Shown here: positions 41,827-49,736 of the stretch, in pieces
Layout of the letters: every line of letters begins with the position of its first letter
How positions within the stretch are numbered: position 1 is the stretch's first letter
Source: Reyranella sp.
GTDB taxonomy: Bacteria > Pseudomonadota > Alphaproteobacteria > Reyranellales > Reyranellaceae
Assembly: GCF_030651995.1 (NCBI RefSeq)
Contig: NZ_JAUSBN010000075.1
Span: forward strand, 45,243 to 109,242
Direction: 5' to 3'
DNA length: 64,000 bases
The notes under the pieces: generated by a model
What the model saw: only the letters and a program-made list of their open reading frames with translations
What the model was told of the DNA's origin: nothing
The model's database searches: none
Made by a program: the position numbers and the translations under genes

Positions 41827-43158
41827 ATGGGCCTTGAGGCGGCGGGGGACTTCCAGCTCGCGGTGCCGTGGTGGCGGCCGGCGGGCGGCCAGTCGGTTCG
41901 GATCCGCGGCGGCCGGCCGCTTCGTGGCACTTACGCGCTTTGCGGCGCGAAGAATGCGGTTCTGCCGCTGATGGTCAGTGCCCTGCTGACGCCGCATCTC
42001 GTGACCTTGCGCAACGTTCCGGCCACCCTCGACGTCGCTGTGCTGGCGGCACTCCTGCGCCGGCTGGGCGCGGAGCTGCACTGGTCGACGACCGATGCCA
42101 GACTGTCGGTCACGATTTGTGCAAGCCGGATTGATCCCCGCGCCATCGATGGTGACCTCGTGGGCCGCATGCGCGCCTCGGTTCTGCTGCTCGGGGCGCT
42201 CCTCGCGCGCTGTGGCGAGGCATGCCTGCCGTTGCCGGGCGGCGACGACATCGGGTTGCGCGCCGTCGATTTCCATCTCTCCGGTCTTCGCGCGATGGGC
42301 GCCCGCATCGAAGTCGCGGCCGGTGTCATCCACGCCTCCGCGCCGGCCGGCCTCTTAGGGGCGGACATCCTGTTGCCCCAGCCGTCGGTGGGCGCCACGG
42401 AAAATCTGATGCTGGCCGCCGTGCTGGCGAATGGGACGACCACCGTCCGCAATGCCGCGCGCGAACCGGAAATCGCCAATATGGCGGCGTGCCTCGTCGG
42501 CATGGGTGCGCGGATTTCAGGCCTGGGCAGCCATACGCTCGTGATCGAAGGCGGCCTGCCGCTGGTCGGCGCCGTACATGACGTGATCCCCGACCGGATC
42601 GAACTGGGCACACTCGCCTGCGCGGCGGCGGTCACCGATGGCGAGCTCATGTTGCGCGGCGGCAGGCTCGACCTGCTGGGGGCGGCCTTGCCGGCATTGC
42701 AGTCGGCGGGGGTGGATCTGCGCGAGGTCGAGGGCGGACTGATCGCGCGCCGCGCACCCGGCGGCCTCATTGGCATCGACATCGAGACTCGGCCTCATCC
42801 GGGGTTCGCCACCGACCTGCAGGCACCTGTCATGGCGCTTCTGGCGACGGCGAAGGGCGCCAGCGCCGTCACCGAGACCATTTTCGAGCAGCGCTTCCGC
42901 CATGTCGGCGAGCTCGGTCGGATGGGCGCCGATATCGCCGTGCATGGCCGTACGGCGATGGTGCGAGGCGTGCCGCGCTTGAGCGGCGCCGAGGTCACCT
43001 GCACCGACATCCGGGCTGCCGCCGCGCTCGTGATCGCGGGTCTGGGGGCGGCCGGAGAAACCATCCTCGGCGGCGTGGCCCATCTCGACCGTGGCTACGA
43101 GCGCATGACCGAGAAGCTCGCGGACTGTGGCGCCGATGTCGTGCGTAGCGATCGCTGA
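41827..43158 (+). CDS. UDP-GlcNAc 1-carboxyvinyltransferase (MurA-type) with Asp at the fosfomycin Cys position
   Basis: A 443-residue EPSP-synthase-fold enzyme that adds enolpyruvate to UDP-GlcNAc for peptidoglycan. CGAKNAVLPL holds the Lys/Asn pair, MRASVLLLGALLARCG the Arg, HPGFATDLQAP the catalytic Asp and HLDRGYERM the end motif. At the loop where MurA usually has Cys (LPGGCTIG), this one reads LPGGDDIG, so Asp140 replaces the Cys alkylated by fosfomycin. Natural Asp variants are known to be fosfomycin resistant yet active. Whether this is the only MurA or a paralogue cannot be told here. It starts 7 nt after the CCG protein. Confidence 0.88.
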   Translation: MGLEAAGDFQLAVPWWRPAGGQSVRIRGGRPLRGTYALCGAKNAVLPLMVSALLTPHLVTLRNVPATLDVAVLAALLRRLGAELHWSTTDARLSVTICASRIDPRAIDGDLVGRMRASVLLLGALLARCGEACLPLPGGDDIGLRAVDFHLSGLRAMGARIEVAAGVIHASAPAGLLGADILLPQPSVGATENLMLAAVLANGTTTVRNAAREPEIANMAACLVGMGARISGLGSHTLVIEGGLPLVGAVHDVIPDRIELGTLACAAAVTDGELMLRGGRLDLLGAALPALQSAGVDLREVEGGLIARRAPGGLIGIDIETRPHPGFATDLQAPVMALLATAKGASAVTETIFEQRFRHVGELGRMGADIAVHGRTAMVRGVPRLSGAEVTCTDIRAAAALVIAGLGAAGETILGGVAHLDRGYERMTEKLADCGADVVRSDR

Positions 43159-43176
43159 CGGCTGTCGTTCGCTCGT

Positions 43177-43563
43177 TTAGCGGAGCGGTGCGTTAAAACT
43201 TTGCCGAAGGGCCTCGATCTCGCTTCTCCAGGCTTCGATCGTCTCGGTACTGGGAACGTCCCATTCGTCTTCCGCGGGATATCGATAGGCCACGCCGTAA
43301 GGCGTGAGCTTGGTGAGGCTGTTCAGAGCCTTCTTGAGACGATGACTGTCCGGCAACAATCCCACGAGAGCGGCTATGTCGTGCGTCTTGGGGAAGGCCA
43401 GACCCGCCTGCACAAGCAAAGCTTTGACCAGCTTTTCCGCTGCTTGCTGGCAATGGTAGGCGGCGCCGCTCAGAGAGGGCATCGGGCCATGGAGATTGTT
43501 GACGACCTGTTTCAGGTCGTCATCGACGACCACGAGCCAGCCTGCGACCTCTTCAATGGCCAT
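43177..43563 (-). CDS. HEPN-domain protein
   Basis: A 128-residue all-helical HEPN protein: SLSGAAYHCQQAAEKLVKALLV and KTHDIAALVGLL are typical. A clear R-x4-6-H ribonuclease motif is not seen; the late LTPYGVAYRYPAEDEW replaces it, as in HEPN partners of minimal nucleotidyltransferases. It overlaps the nucleotidyltransferase gene by 11 nt. The pair may be a toxin-antitoxin system. Confidence 0.85.
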   Translation of the reverse strand: MAIEEVAGWLVVVDDDLKQVVNNLHGPMPSLSGAAYHCQQAAEKLVKALLVQAGLAFPKTHDIAALVGLLPDSHRLKKALNSLTKLTPYGVAYRYPAEDEWDVPSTETIEAWRSEIEALRQSFNAPLR

Positions 43564-43876
43564 AGACGAGTCGGCCTTGGCGCGTTGCGCTGTAGCTTAA
43601 AGTGCCAACGCGATCACGTTTGCGTTCGAACACGCTGCGACGACAGGGAACGATATCGAGCGGAATGCCCGGATCCCGGGCGACACGAGTTGTTGCCTCC
43701 AGGGAACGCGAACTCAGGGGAGCGTCATCCGACACGATCACGAGAAGGTCGTAGTCGCTGTCGGGGCGGGCGTCGCCGCGAGCACGGCTGCCGAACAGGT
43801 AAATCGCCTCCGGATTCATCGTCTCCACGATCCGGGCGATCATGCGATCGAGAATGCCGACTTGGTTGGCGTCCAT
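43553..43876 (-). CDS. Minimal nucleotidyltransferase (MNT), partner of HEPN
   Basis: A 107-residue nucleotidyltransferase with GSRARGDARPDSDYDLLV: the GS motif at 29-30 and metal-binding Asp41 and Asp43. In HEPN/MNT pairs the MNT protein AMPylates or otherwise blocks the HEPN partner; here this is inferred from family. ATG 43876. Codon and base use is less GC-rich than in neighbouring genes, which suggests transfer. Confidence 0.88.
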   Translation of the reverse strand: MDANQVGILDRMIARIVETMNPEAIYLFGSRARGDARPDSDYDLLVIVSDDAPLSSRSLEATTRVARDPGIPLDIVPCRRSVFERKRDRVGTLSYSATRQGRLVYGH

Positions 43877-43907
43877 GATTCCAATTTACCAATTGGCGAC
43901 AGCGTGG

Positions 43908-44492
43908 TCACGCCTCCCGCACTGTCAGCACCGCCCACGCCGCATCGGCAAAGAACCTCACGTGATCTGACAGGGGGCCTTCGAAGCGGCCGTAGACCTT
44001 GTAGGTCGCGGGCTGCATCACGGTGCCGATGGCGGAGGCCGCGGCGAGATCGGGGTCCCGCTGCGGGATCTCGCCGGCCGTCATGGCGCTCACGATGATC
44101 TCGCGCACCACGTCGACCGGGTTGGGCGTGCCGTCGGGGACCAGCGCCAGGAACAGGTGCTGGGTGAGCAGGTGGTAGGCGAACAGGGACCAGTCCCGGT
44201 CCGCCCATTCGCAGTAGCAGCGGACGATGGCCTCGATCTTTTCCCGCAGGCCCATGACGGGGCGATGCGCCTCCGCCAGCGCCTCGGCGAGCGCGCGGTG
44301 ATGGCCGAGGAAGATGTCGAGGGCGAGCTGCTCCTTGCTCGGGAAGTAGCGGTAGATCGTGCCTTCGGCGATCGACGCCGCCATGGCGATTTCGCGGGTC
44401 GTGGTCTCCGCGACGCCGCGCGCCACGAACAGGGTAAGGGCCGCGCGCTCTACGCGGGCTTTCGTCTCTTCGGCTTTGCCCATGCCCCGCAT
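43908..44492 (-). CDS. TetR family transcriptional regulator
   Basis: A 194-residue regulator. The N-terminal HTH (~8-55; KARVERAALTLFVARGVAETTTREIAMAA, then GTIYRYFPSKEQL) is followed by a helical ligand domain. ATG 44492 or 44483 is possible. Operator-like repeats lie at 44497 and 44657-44693, indicating autoregulation. No divergent target gene other than the small frame at 44450-44641 and the gcv leader is apparent. Confidence 0.93.
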   Translation of the reverse strand: MRGMGKAEETKARVERAALTLFVARGVAETTTREIAMAASIAEGTIYRYFPSKEQLALDIFLGHHRALAEALAEAHRPVMGLREKIEAIVRCYCEWADRDWSLFAYHLLTQHLFLALVPDGTPNPVDVVREIIVSAMTAGEIPQRDPDLAAASAIGTVMQPATYKVYGRFEGPLSDHVRFFADAAWAVLTVREA

Positions 44493-44641
44493 CCTATGAG
44501 GGAGCGCTCACTCGGAAAAGAGGGACTCTCGTTTTCCGTCGACAGCCAGCGCCAGTCGATCACCCAGTCGGGTCGCGCGTCTTGGGTTGCTGAGTCGGTG
44601 TGAAGCTCGGAGAATTCGTCGAACGACCGGCGGATGAACAT
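44450..44641 (-). CDS. Possible small leader ORF upstream of the TetR gene
   Basis: A 63-residue frame starting MFIRRSFDEFSELHTDSATQ at ATG 44641, with GGAGGTTGGC just before it, a strong ribosome-binding site. It ends inside the TetR start region in another frame, so it would be translated together with tetR. No similarity recognised; the Lys/Arg-rich end comes from the overlap. It may be a real small gene, a leader peptide or chance. Confidence 0.35.
   Translation of the reverse strand: MFIRRSFDEFSELHTDSATQDARPDWVIDWRWLSTENESPSFPSERSLIGCGAWAKPKRRKPA
44497..44510. promoter_or_regulatory. TetR operator-like site at the tetR start
   Basis: TGAGGGAGCGCTCA matches TGAGTGATCGCTCA, the half of the long inverted repeat at 44657, at 12 of 14 positions. 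It lies 5 bp upstream of the tetR ATG at 44492. Confidence 0.45.
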
Positions 44642-44656
44642 GCCAACCTCCATAAG

Positions 44657-44693
44657 TGAGTGATCGCTCACAAATTATGTGAGCGATCACTCA
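44657..44693. promoter_or_regulatory. Double TetR-type operator: 15-bp inverted repeat
   Basis: TGAGTGATCGCTCAC (44657-44671) and its exact reverse complement GTGAGCGATCACTCA (44679-44693) flank a 7-bp AT-rich spacer. Each arm is itself nearly palindromic, so two TetR dimers could bind. It lies about 16 bp upstream of the small frame starting at 44641 and about 370 bp before gcvT. Confidence 0.75.
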
Positions 44694-44784
44694 ATTTCAA
44701 GTGGCATGTTCTGTTTTCCCGCGATTTCAGCAGGGTGGGCGGCTTTGTGCGTGGACGCCGAACAGGGCCCTGCCTATGGTCGCA

Positions 44785-44995
44785 CACCCAGACGATCCCT
44801 GTGGGAGAGCCCATCCGCGAGGATGGCGCCGAAGGAGCAACCGGCCCCGGAAACTCTCAGGCAAACGGACCGCAGGAGGATGGGTCTCTGGAAAGCGGCG
44901 GGCGCCCCATTCGGCGCACGCCCACCGACGAAGTAAGCCGGCCCTCTTCGGAGGCCCCCGGCGAATCTTTCAGGTCTCCGGACAGAGGGGGTCGC
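44785..44995 (+). promoter_or_regulatory. Tandem glycine riboswitch upstream of gcvT
   Basis: Two glycine aptamers in series. The first has GGGAGAGCCC, GCCGAAGGAGCAACCGGCC, CGGAAACTCTCAGGCAAA and GGACCGCAGG. The second has CTGGAAAGCGG, CACCGACGAAGTAAGCCGG, TCTTTCAGGTCTCCGGACAG. These are the conserved core segments of gcvT-type riboswitches. It should turn on the glycine cleavage operon when glycine binds. Confidence 0.92.
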
Positions 44996-45023
44996 GAACG
45001 GCGCAGTCCTTGCGTCGTGAAGG

Positions 45024-45050
45024 CGCGACTCCGGTCGCGTTCAACGCGAC
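45024..45050 (+). promoter_or_regulatory. Likely expression platform of the glycine riboswitch
   Basis: Two mutually exclusive stems share GTCGCG at 45034-45039: CGCGAC (45024-45029) with GTCGCG, or GTCGCGT (45034-45040) with ACGCGAC (45044-45050). The second stem lies next to CGGAGAC, the probable ribosome-binding site for the TTG at 45067. Switching of these stems could couple ligand binding to translation. Confidence 0.45.
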
Positions 45051-45066
45051 TTCGACGGAGACTCTT

Positions 45067-46188
45067 TTGACTGAACCCACCGCCGGCCCCCTGAAGCGCA
45101 CGCCGCTTTATGATCTTCATCGCGAGCTGGGCGCGCGCCTGGTGCCGTTCGCCGGCTACGAGATGCCGGTCCAGTATCCGACCGGCATCCTGGTCGAGCA
45201 CAACCACACCCGCACCGCCTGCGGCCTGTTCGACGTCTCGCACATGGGCCAGGTGCGGCTCACCGCCAAGCCTGGCCAGAACGCGGCGAAGGCGATGGAG
45301 ACCCTGGTGCCGGGCGACATCGCCGGCCTGCAGCCGGGCCAGCAGCGCTACACCCAGTTCACCAACGACGCCGGCGGCATCCTCGACGATCTGATGGTGA
45401 CCAACGCGGGCGATCATCTGCTGGTGGTCGTCAATGCGGCCTGCAAGGACGCCGACCTGGCGCACATGCAGAAGCACCTGTCGGAAACCTGCGAGGTCGA
45501 GCCGATGTTTTCGCGCGGGCTTCTGGCGCTGCAGGGGCCGCAGGCGTCGGCGGTGCTGTCGCGCCTGGTGCCGCAGGTCGCGACCATGAAGTTCATGACC
45601 GGCGCCTATGTCGTGATCGACGGCGCGCGCTGCTACGTCACGCGCTCGGGCTACACCGGCGGCGACGGCTATGAGATCTCGACTCCGGCCGAGCAGACCG
45701 ACGCCATCGCGCGCACGCTGCTCGGCCATCCCGAGGTCAAGCCGATCGGGCTCGGCGCCCGCGACTCGCTTAGGCTCGAGGCCGGGCTCTGCCTCTACGG
45801 CCACGACATCGATACGACCACCACGCCCGTCGAAGCGGTGCTGCTGTGGAGCATCGGCAAGGAGCGGCGCGTGCAGGGCGGGTTCCCCGGCGCCGCGGTC
45901 GTCCAGAAGCAGATCGCCGAGGGCTCGACGCGCAAGCGGGTCGGCCTGCTGCCCGAAGGCAAGGCGATCGCGCGCGAGGGCGCGGAGATCGTGATCGACG
46001 GCAAGACCGTCGGCATCGTCACGTCGGGCGGCTTCTCGCCCACCCTGGGGCGCGCCATCGCCATGGGCTACGTCGAGCGCAGCCAGTCAGCCAACGGAAC
46101 CAAGGTCGATCTCATGGTGCGCGGCAAGCCCGTGCCGGCCGAGATCGTGCCCATGCCCTTCGTCAAACACACTTACTATCGCGGATAG
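45067..46188 (+). CDS. gcvT: Glycine cleavage T protein (aminomethyltransferase)
   Basis: A 373-residue T protein. Family segments TPLYDLHRELGARLVPFAGY, GLFDVSHMGQVRL, LDDLMVTN and the GYTGGDGYEIS motif are present, with the C-terminal barrel (IVTSGGFSPTLGRAIAMGYV). It transfers the methylene group from the H-protein arm to tetrahydrofolate. The TTG at 45067 (LTEPTAGPLKRTPLYD) fits family length and follows CGGAGACTCTT. The frame runs on upstream through the riboswitch, which is not coding. First gene of gcvT-gcvH-gcvPA-gcvPB. Confidence 0.93.
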   Translation: MTEPTAGPLKRTPLYDLHRELGARLVPFAGYEMPVQYPTGILVEHNHTRTACGLFDVSHMGQVRLTAKPGQNAAKAMETLVPGDIAGLQPGQQRYTQFTNDAGGILDDLMVTNAGDHLLVVVNAACKDADLAHMQKHLSETCEVEPMFSRGLLALQGPQASAVLSRLVPQVATMKFMTGAYVVIDGARCYVTRSGYTGGDGYEISTPAEQTDAIARTLLGHPEVKPIGLGARDSLRLEAGLCLYGHDIDTTTTPVEAVLLWSIGKERRVQGGFPGAAVVQKQIAEGSTRKRVGLLPEGKAIAREGAEIVIDGKTVGIVTSGGFSPTLGRAIAMGYVERSQSANGTKVDLMVRGKPVPAEIVPMPFVKHTYYRG

Positions 46189-46197
46189 GAGATCAAG

Positions 46198-46575
46198 ATG
46201 GCCGAGACCAAGTACACCGAAGAGCATGAGTGGATCCGCGTCGAAGGCGATGTCGGCACGATCGGCATCACGCAGTACGCCCAGGAGCAGCTCGGCGACG
46301 TCGTGTTCGTTGACGTTCCCGTCGCCGGCCGCACGGTTGCCAAGGGCGAGGCCTGTGCCGTCGTCGAATCGGTGAAGGCGGCGTCCGACATCTACGCGCC
46401 GGTCGGCGGTGAGGTCGTGGAGAGCAATGCGGCGCTGGCCGACACGCCGGGCGACGTGAATGCCGAGCCGACGGGCAAGGGCTGGTTCTTCAAGCTGAAG
46501 CTTTCCGACAAGGGCGAACTGGCCGGCCTGATGGACGAGGCCGCCTACGAAGCCTTCGTGAAGAGCCTTGGCTAG
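46198..46575 (+). CDS. gcvH: Glycine cleavage H protein
   Basis: A 125-residue lipoyl carrier. The lipoylated Lys lies in ESVKAASDIYAP. KYTEEHEWIRVEGD and GITQYAQEQLGDVVFVD are typical. AGGAGATCAAG before ATG 46198 is a good ribosome-binding site. It shuttles the aminomethyl group between P, T and L proteins. Confidence 0.97.
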   Translation: MAETKYTEEHEWIRVEGDVGTIGITQYAQEQLGDVVFVDVPVAGRTVAKGEACAVVESVKAASDIYAPVGGEVVESNAALADTPGDVNAEPTGKGWFFKLKLSDKGELAGLMDEAAYEAFVKSLG

Positions 46576-46584
46576 CCAAACGAA

Positions 46585-46694
46585 CCTCATCCTGAGGAGT
46601 GCCCGCAGGGCACGTCTCGAAGGATGGGCCAGGGACAAGGTGCTCGTTCCCATCCTTCGAGACGCATCGCTGCGCGATGCTCCTCAGGATGAGG
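46585..46694. repeat. Palindromic intergenic repeat, copy 4, inside the gcv operon
   Basis: Bounded by CCTCATCCTGAGGAG and CTCCTCAGGATGAGG; inner arms CGTCTCGAAGGATGGG and CCCATCCTTCGAGACG. It fills almost all of the 144-bp gap between gcvH and gcvPA, so an operon transcript would carry a large hairpin here. Confidence 0.85.
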
Positions 46695-46719
46695 ACATTA
46701 CTCAAGGAGCAAGAGCCTG

Positions 46720-48066
46720 ATGCGTTATCTCCCTCTCACCGACGCCGACCGCCGCGAGATGCTGAGCGTAATCGGCGCCAAGTCGGTCGACGACCTGTTC
46801 CGCGACGTGCCGGCGTCGGCGCGGCTGGCGGCCAAGGTCGGCGGCCTGCCCGATCACCAGGGCGAGCTCGAGGTCGAGCGCGCCTTCCAGGGCCTTGCAG
46901 CCAAGAACCTGTCGCCCGGCACGACGCCGTTCTTCATCGGCGCCGGGGCCTATCGTCATCACGTGCCGGCGACCGTCGACTACATGATCCAGCGCGGCGA
47001 GTTCCTGACCTCGTACACGCCGTATCAGCCCGAGATCACGCAGGGCACGCTGCAGTACCTGTTCGAGTTCCAGACGCAGGTGACCCTGCTCACCGGCATG
47101 GAAGTCGCCAATGCGTCGATGTACGACGGCTCGACCGGCACGACCGAGGCCGTGCTGATGGCCAACCGTGTCACGCGCCGCCACAAGGCGCTGATCTCGG
47201 GCGGGCTGCATCCGCAGTATCGCAGCATCATCGAGACCACGGCCAAGTGGGAAGGGTTCACGGCCAACTTCTCCAAGACCGACGCCGAGGGCCTTGAGGA
47301 CCTGATCGCCTCGGTCGATCGCGAGACGTCCTGCGTGGTCGTGCAGAACCCGAGCTTCTTCGGCCATGTTCGCGACTTCACGAAGCTCGGCGAAGCCTGC
47401 CACGCCGCCGGGGCGCTGCTGATCGTGGTGGTGACGGAAGTCGTCTCGCTGGGGCTGCTGATGCCGCCGGGCGAGATGGGCGCCGACATCGTGGTCTGCG
47501 AGGGCCAGTCGATCGGCAACGGGCTGGGCTTCGGCGGTCCCTATGTCGGCCTGTTCGCGACCCGCGACAAGTACATGCGCCAGATGCCGGGACGCCTCGT
47601 CGGCGAGACCGTCGATGCCGACGGCAAGCGCGGCTTCGTGCTCACGCTGTCGACGCGCGAGCAGCATATCCGTCGCGAGAAGGCGACCTCCAACATCTGC
47701 ACCAACGCCGGCCTCTGCGCGCTGGCCTTCACGGTGCATCTGACCCTTCTGGGCGAGGCGGGGTTCACGCGCCTGGCCGAGCTGAACCACGCCAGGGCGT
47801 CGCAGCTCGCCGACAGGATCGCCGCGCTGCCCGGCGTCGCGGTGTTGAACGACAGCTTCTTCAACGAGTTCACCGTGAAGCTGCCCAAACCCGCGGCCGA
47901 GGTCGTCGAGGCGCTGGCGGCCAAGCGCATCCTGGGCGGCCTGCCGGTGTCGCGCCTGATCCCCAACGATCCCTCGGTAGAAAACCTGCTGCTGCTGGCG
48001 GCGACCGAGACGGCGACCGACGCGGGCATGGACCCGCTGATCGCCGGCCTGAAGGAGGTGCTGTGA
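46720..48066 (+). CDS. gcvPA: Glycine dehydrogenase (decarboxylating) subunit 1
   Basis: A 448-residue N-terminal half of the P protein. RYLPLTDADRREML, RGEFLTSYTPYQPEITQGTLQ and NASMYDGSTGTTEAVLMA are family segments. With gcvPB it forms the PLP enzyme that decarboxylates glycine onto the H protein. The stop overlaps gcvPB (GTGATG). Confidence 0.96.
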   Translation: MRYLPLTDADRREMLSVIGAKSVDDLFRDVPASARLAAKVGGLPDHQGELEVERAFQGLAAKNLSPGTTPFFIGAGAYRHHVPATVDYMIQRGEFLTSYTPYQPEITQGTLQYLFEFQTQVTLLTGMEVANASMYDGSTGTTEAVLMANRVTRRHKALISGGLHPQYRSIIETTAKWEGFTANFSKTDAEGLEDLIASVDRETSCVVVQNPSFFGHVRDFTKLGEACHAAGALLIVVVTEVVSLGLLMPPGEMGADIVVCEGQSIGNGLGFGGPYVGLFATRDKYMRQMPGRLVGETVDADGKRGFVLTLSTREQHIRREKATSNICTNAGLCALAFTVHLTLLGEAGFTRLAELNHARASQLADRIAALPGVAVLNDSFFNEFTVKLPKPAAEVVEALAAKRILGGLPVSRLIPNDPSVENLLLLAATETATDAGMDPLIAGLKEVL

Positions 48067-49664
48067 TGGTACAGTCGCTCGACCGCAGCCAGGGACGTGC
48101 TGGCAGTGTCTCCGCCGGTTCCGTCAACACGCACGGCACCTATACCGGCAATCGCGCGCTCCAGCTCGAGGAGCCGCTGATCTTCGAGATGGGCCAGGCC
48201 GGACGCTGCGGCGTCGACCTGCCGGAGCCTCCGAAAGCGAAAGAGCGTTTGAACGGCCTGCGCCGCAAGGGTGAGATCGGCCTGCCCGGTCTTTCCGAGC
48301 CGCAGGTGGTGCAGCACTACACGCGGCTCAGCCAGAAGAACTACGCGATCGACATGGGCGTCTACCCGCTGGGCTCGTGCACCATGAAGCACAATCCCCG
48401 CATCAACGAGAAGGTCGCGCGTCTGCCCGGCATCGGCGATCTCCATCCGCTGCAGCCGGTCTCGACCGTGCAGGGCGCGCTGGAGCTGATCGACAGCCTG
48501 GCGCACTGGCTCAAGACCCTCACCGGCATGCCGGCCGTGGCGATGTCGCCGGCCGCCGGCGCGCATGGCGAGATGTGCGGCATGATGGCGATCGCCGCGG
48601 CGCTCGAGGCCAAGGGCGAGCGCGCCAAGCGCCGGACCGTGCTGGCGCCCGAATCGGCGCACGGCACCAACCCCGCGACGGCGGCGGCGCTGGGCTTCGT
48701 CGTGAAGCCGATCCCGGCCAACGACCGCGGCCGCGTCGACCTCGCCGCGCTGAAGGCGGCGCTGGGTCCCGACGTGGCGGCGATCATGCTGACCAATCCC
48801 AACACCTGCGGCCTGTTCGAGAGCGAGATCGTCGAGATCTCCAAGGCCGTGCACGAGGCGGGCGCCTATTTCTACTGCGACGGCGCCAACTTCAACGCGA
48901 TCGTCGGCCGCGTACGGCCGGGCGATCTCGGCATCGACTGCATGCACATCAACCTGCACAAGACCTTCTCGACGCCGCATGGCGGCGGCGGGCCGGGGGC
49001 GGGGCCGGTGGTGCTGTCGGCGGCGCTGGCGCCCTATGCGCCCTATCCGTGGATTGTGAAGGACGGCGACACGTGGCGCGTCGCTGAGGACGGTGCCAAG
49101 GTCGACGGCCTGCCGCTCGGCCGCCTCAAGGCCTTCCATGGCCAGATGGGCATGTTCACGCGTGCGCTCGCCTACATCATGAGCCATGGCGCCGATGGTC
49201 TGAGGCAGGTCGCCGAGGACGCGGTCCTCAACGCCAACTACGTGATGGCGGCCCTCAAGGACGTGATGAGCCCGGCCTTCGAAGGCCCCTGCATGCACGA
49301 GGCGCTGTTCGACGACAGCTTCCTCAAGGACACCGGCGTCAGCACGCTCGACTTCGCCAAGGCGATGATCGACGAAGGCTATCACCCGATGACCATGTAC
49401 TTCCCGCTGGTGGTGCATGGCGCGATGCTGATCGAGCCGACCGAGAGCGTGGCCAAGGAGGATCTCGACCAGTTCATCGGCGCGCTGCGCTCGCTCACCG
49501 CGAAGGCCAAGACGGGTACTGCCGCCGACGACTTCAAGGCGGCACCGCTCTACGCGCCGCGCCGCCGTCTCGACGAGACGTTGGCCGCCCGCAAGCCGAT
49601 CCTGCGCTGGAAACCGTCGAACAACCCGCCGGGCACTGATCCGCTGAAGCAGGCGGCGGAGTAG
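48066..49664 (+). CDS. gcvPB: Glycine dehydrogenase (decarboxylating) subunit 2
   Basis: A 532-residue C-terminal half of the P protein. The PLP lysine lies in NLHKTFSTPHGGGGPG; VYPLGSCTMKHNPR, SPAAGAHGE and SAHGTNPATAA are conserved. ATG 48066 has AAGGAGG seven nt upstream and overlaps the gcvPA stop. It is the last gene of the operon. Confidence 0.96.
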   Translation: MVQSLDRSQGRAGSVSAGSVNTHGTYTGNRALQLEEPLIFEMGQAGRCGVDLPEPPKAKERLNGLRRKGEIGLPGLSEPQVVQHYTRLSQKNYAIDMGVYPLGSCTMKHNPRINEKVARLPGIGDLHPLQPVSTVQGALELIDSLAHWLKTLTGMPAVAMSPAAGAHGEMCGMMAIAAALEAKGERAKRRTVLAPESAHGTNPATAAALGFVVKPIPANDRGRVDLAALKAALGPDVAAIMLTNPNTCGLFESEIVEISKAVHEAGAYFYCDGANFNAIVGRVRPGDLGIDCMHINLHKTFSTPHGGGGPGAGPVVLSAALAPYAPYPWIVKDGDTWRVAEDGAKVDGLPLGRLKAFHGQMGMFTRALAYIMSHGADGLRQVAEDAVLNANYVMAALKDVMSPAFEGPCMHEALFDDSFLKDTGVSTLDFAKAMIDEGYHPMTMYFPLVVHGAMLIEPTESVAKEDLDQFIGALRSLTAKAKTGTAADDFKAAPLYAPRRRLDETLAARKPILRWKPSNNPPGTDPLKQAAE

Positions 49665-49691
49665 TCCTTCGACCCGGGCGACGCGCGCCTC

Positions 49692-49736
49692 TTGACGGAA
49701 GGCGCTTCATGTAACTAACAGAGTTACATGAAGCGC
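49692..49736 (+). promoter_or_regulatory. Promoter and autoregulatory operator of the Rrf2 gene
   Basis: A perfect 15-bp inverted repeat, GCGCTTCATGTAACT (49702-49716) and AGTTACATGAAGCGC (49722-49736), covers the ATG at 49728. A -35-like TTGACG (49692-49697) stands at the right distance from AT-rich -10 candidates inside the left arm (around 49712-49718). Transcription would begin at or near the start codon, giving a leaderless mRNA; no ribosome-binding site is seen. Confidence 0.65.
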
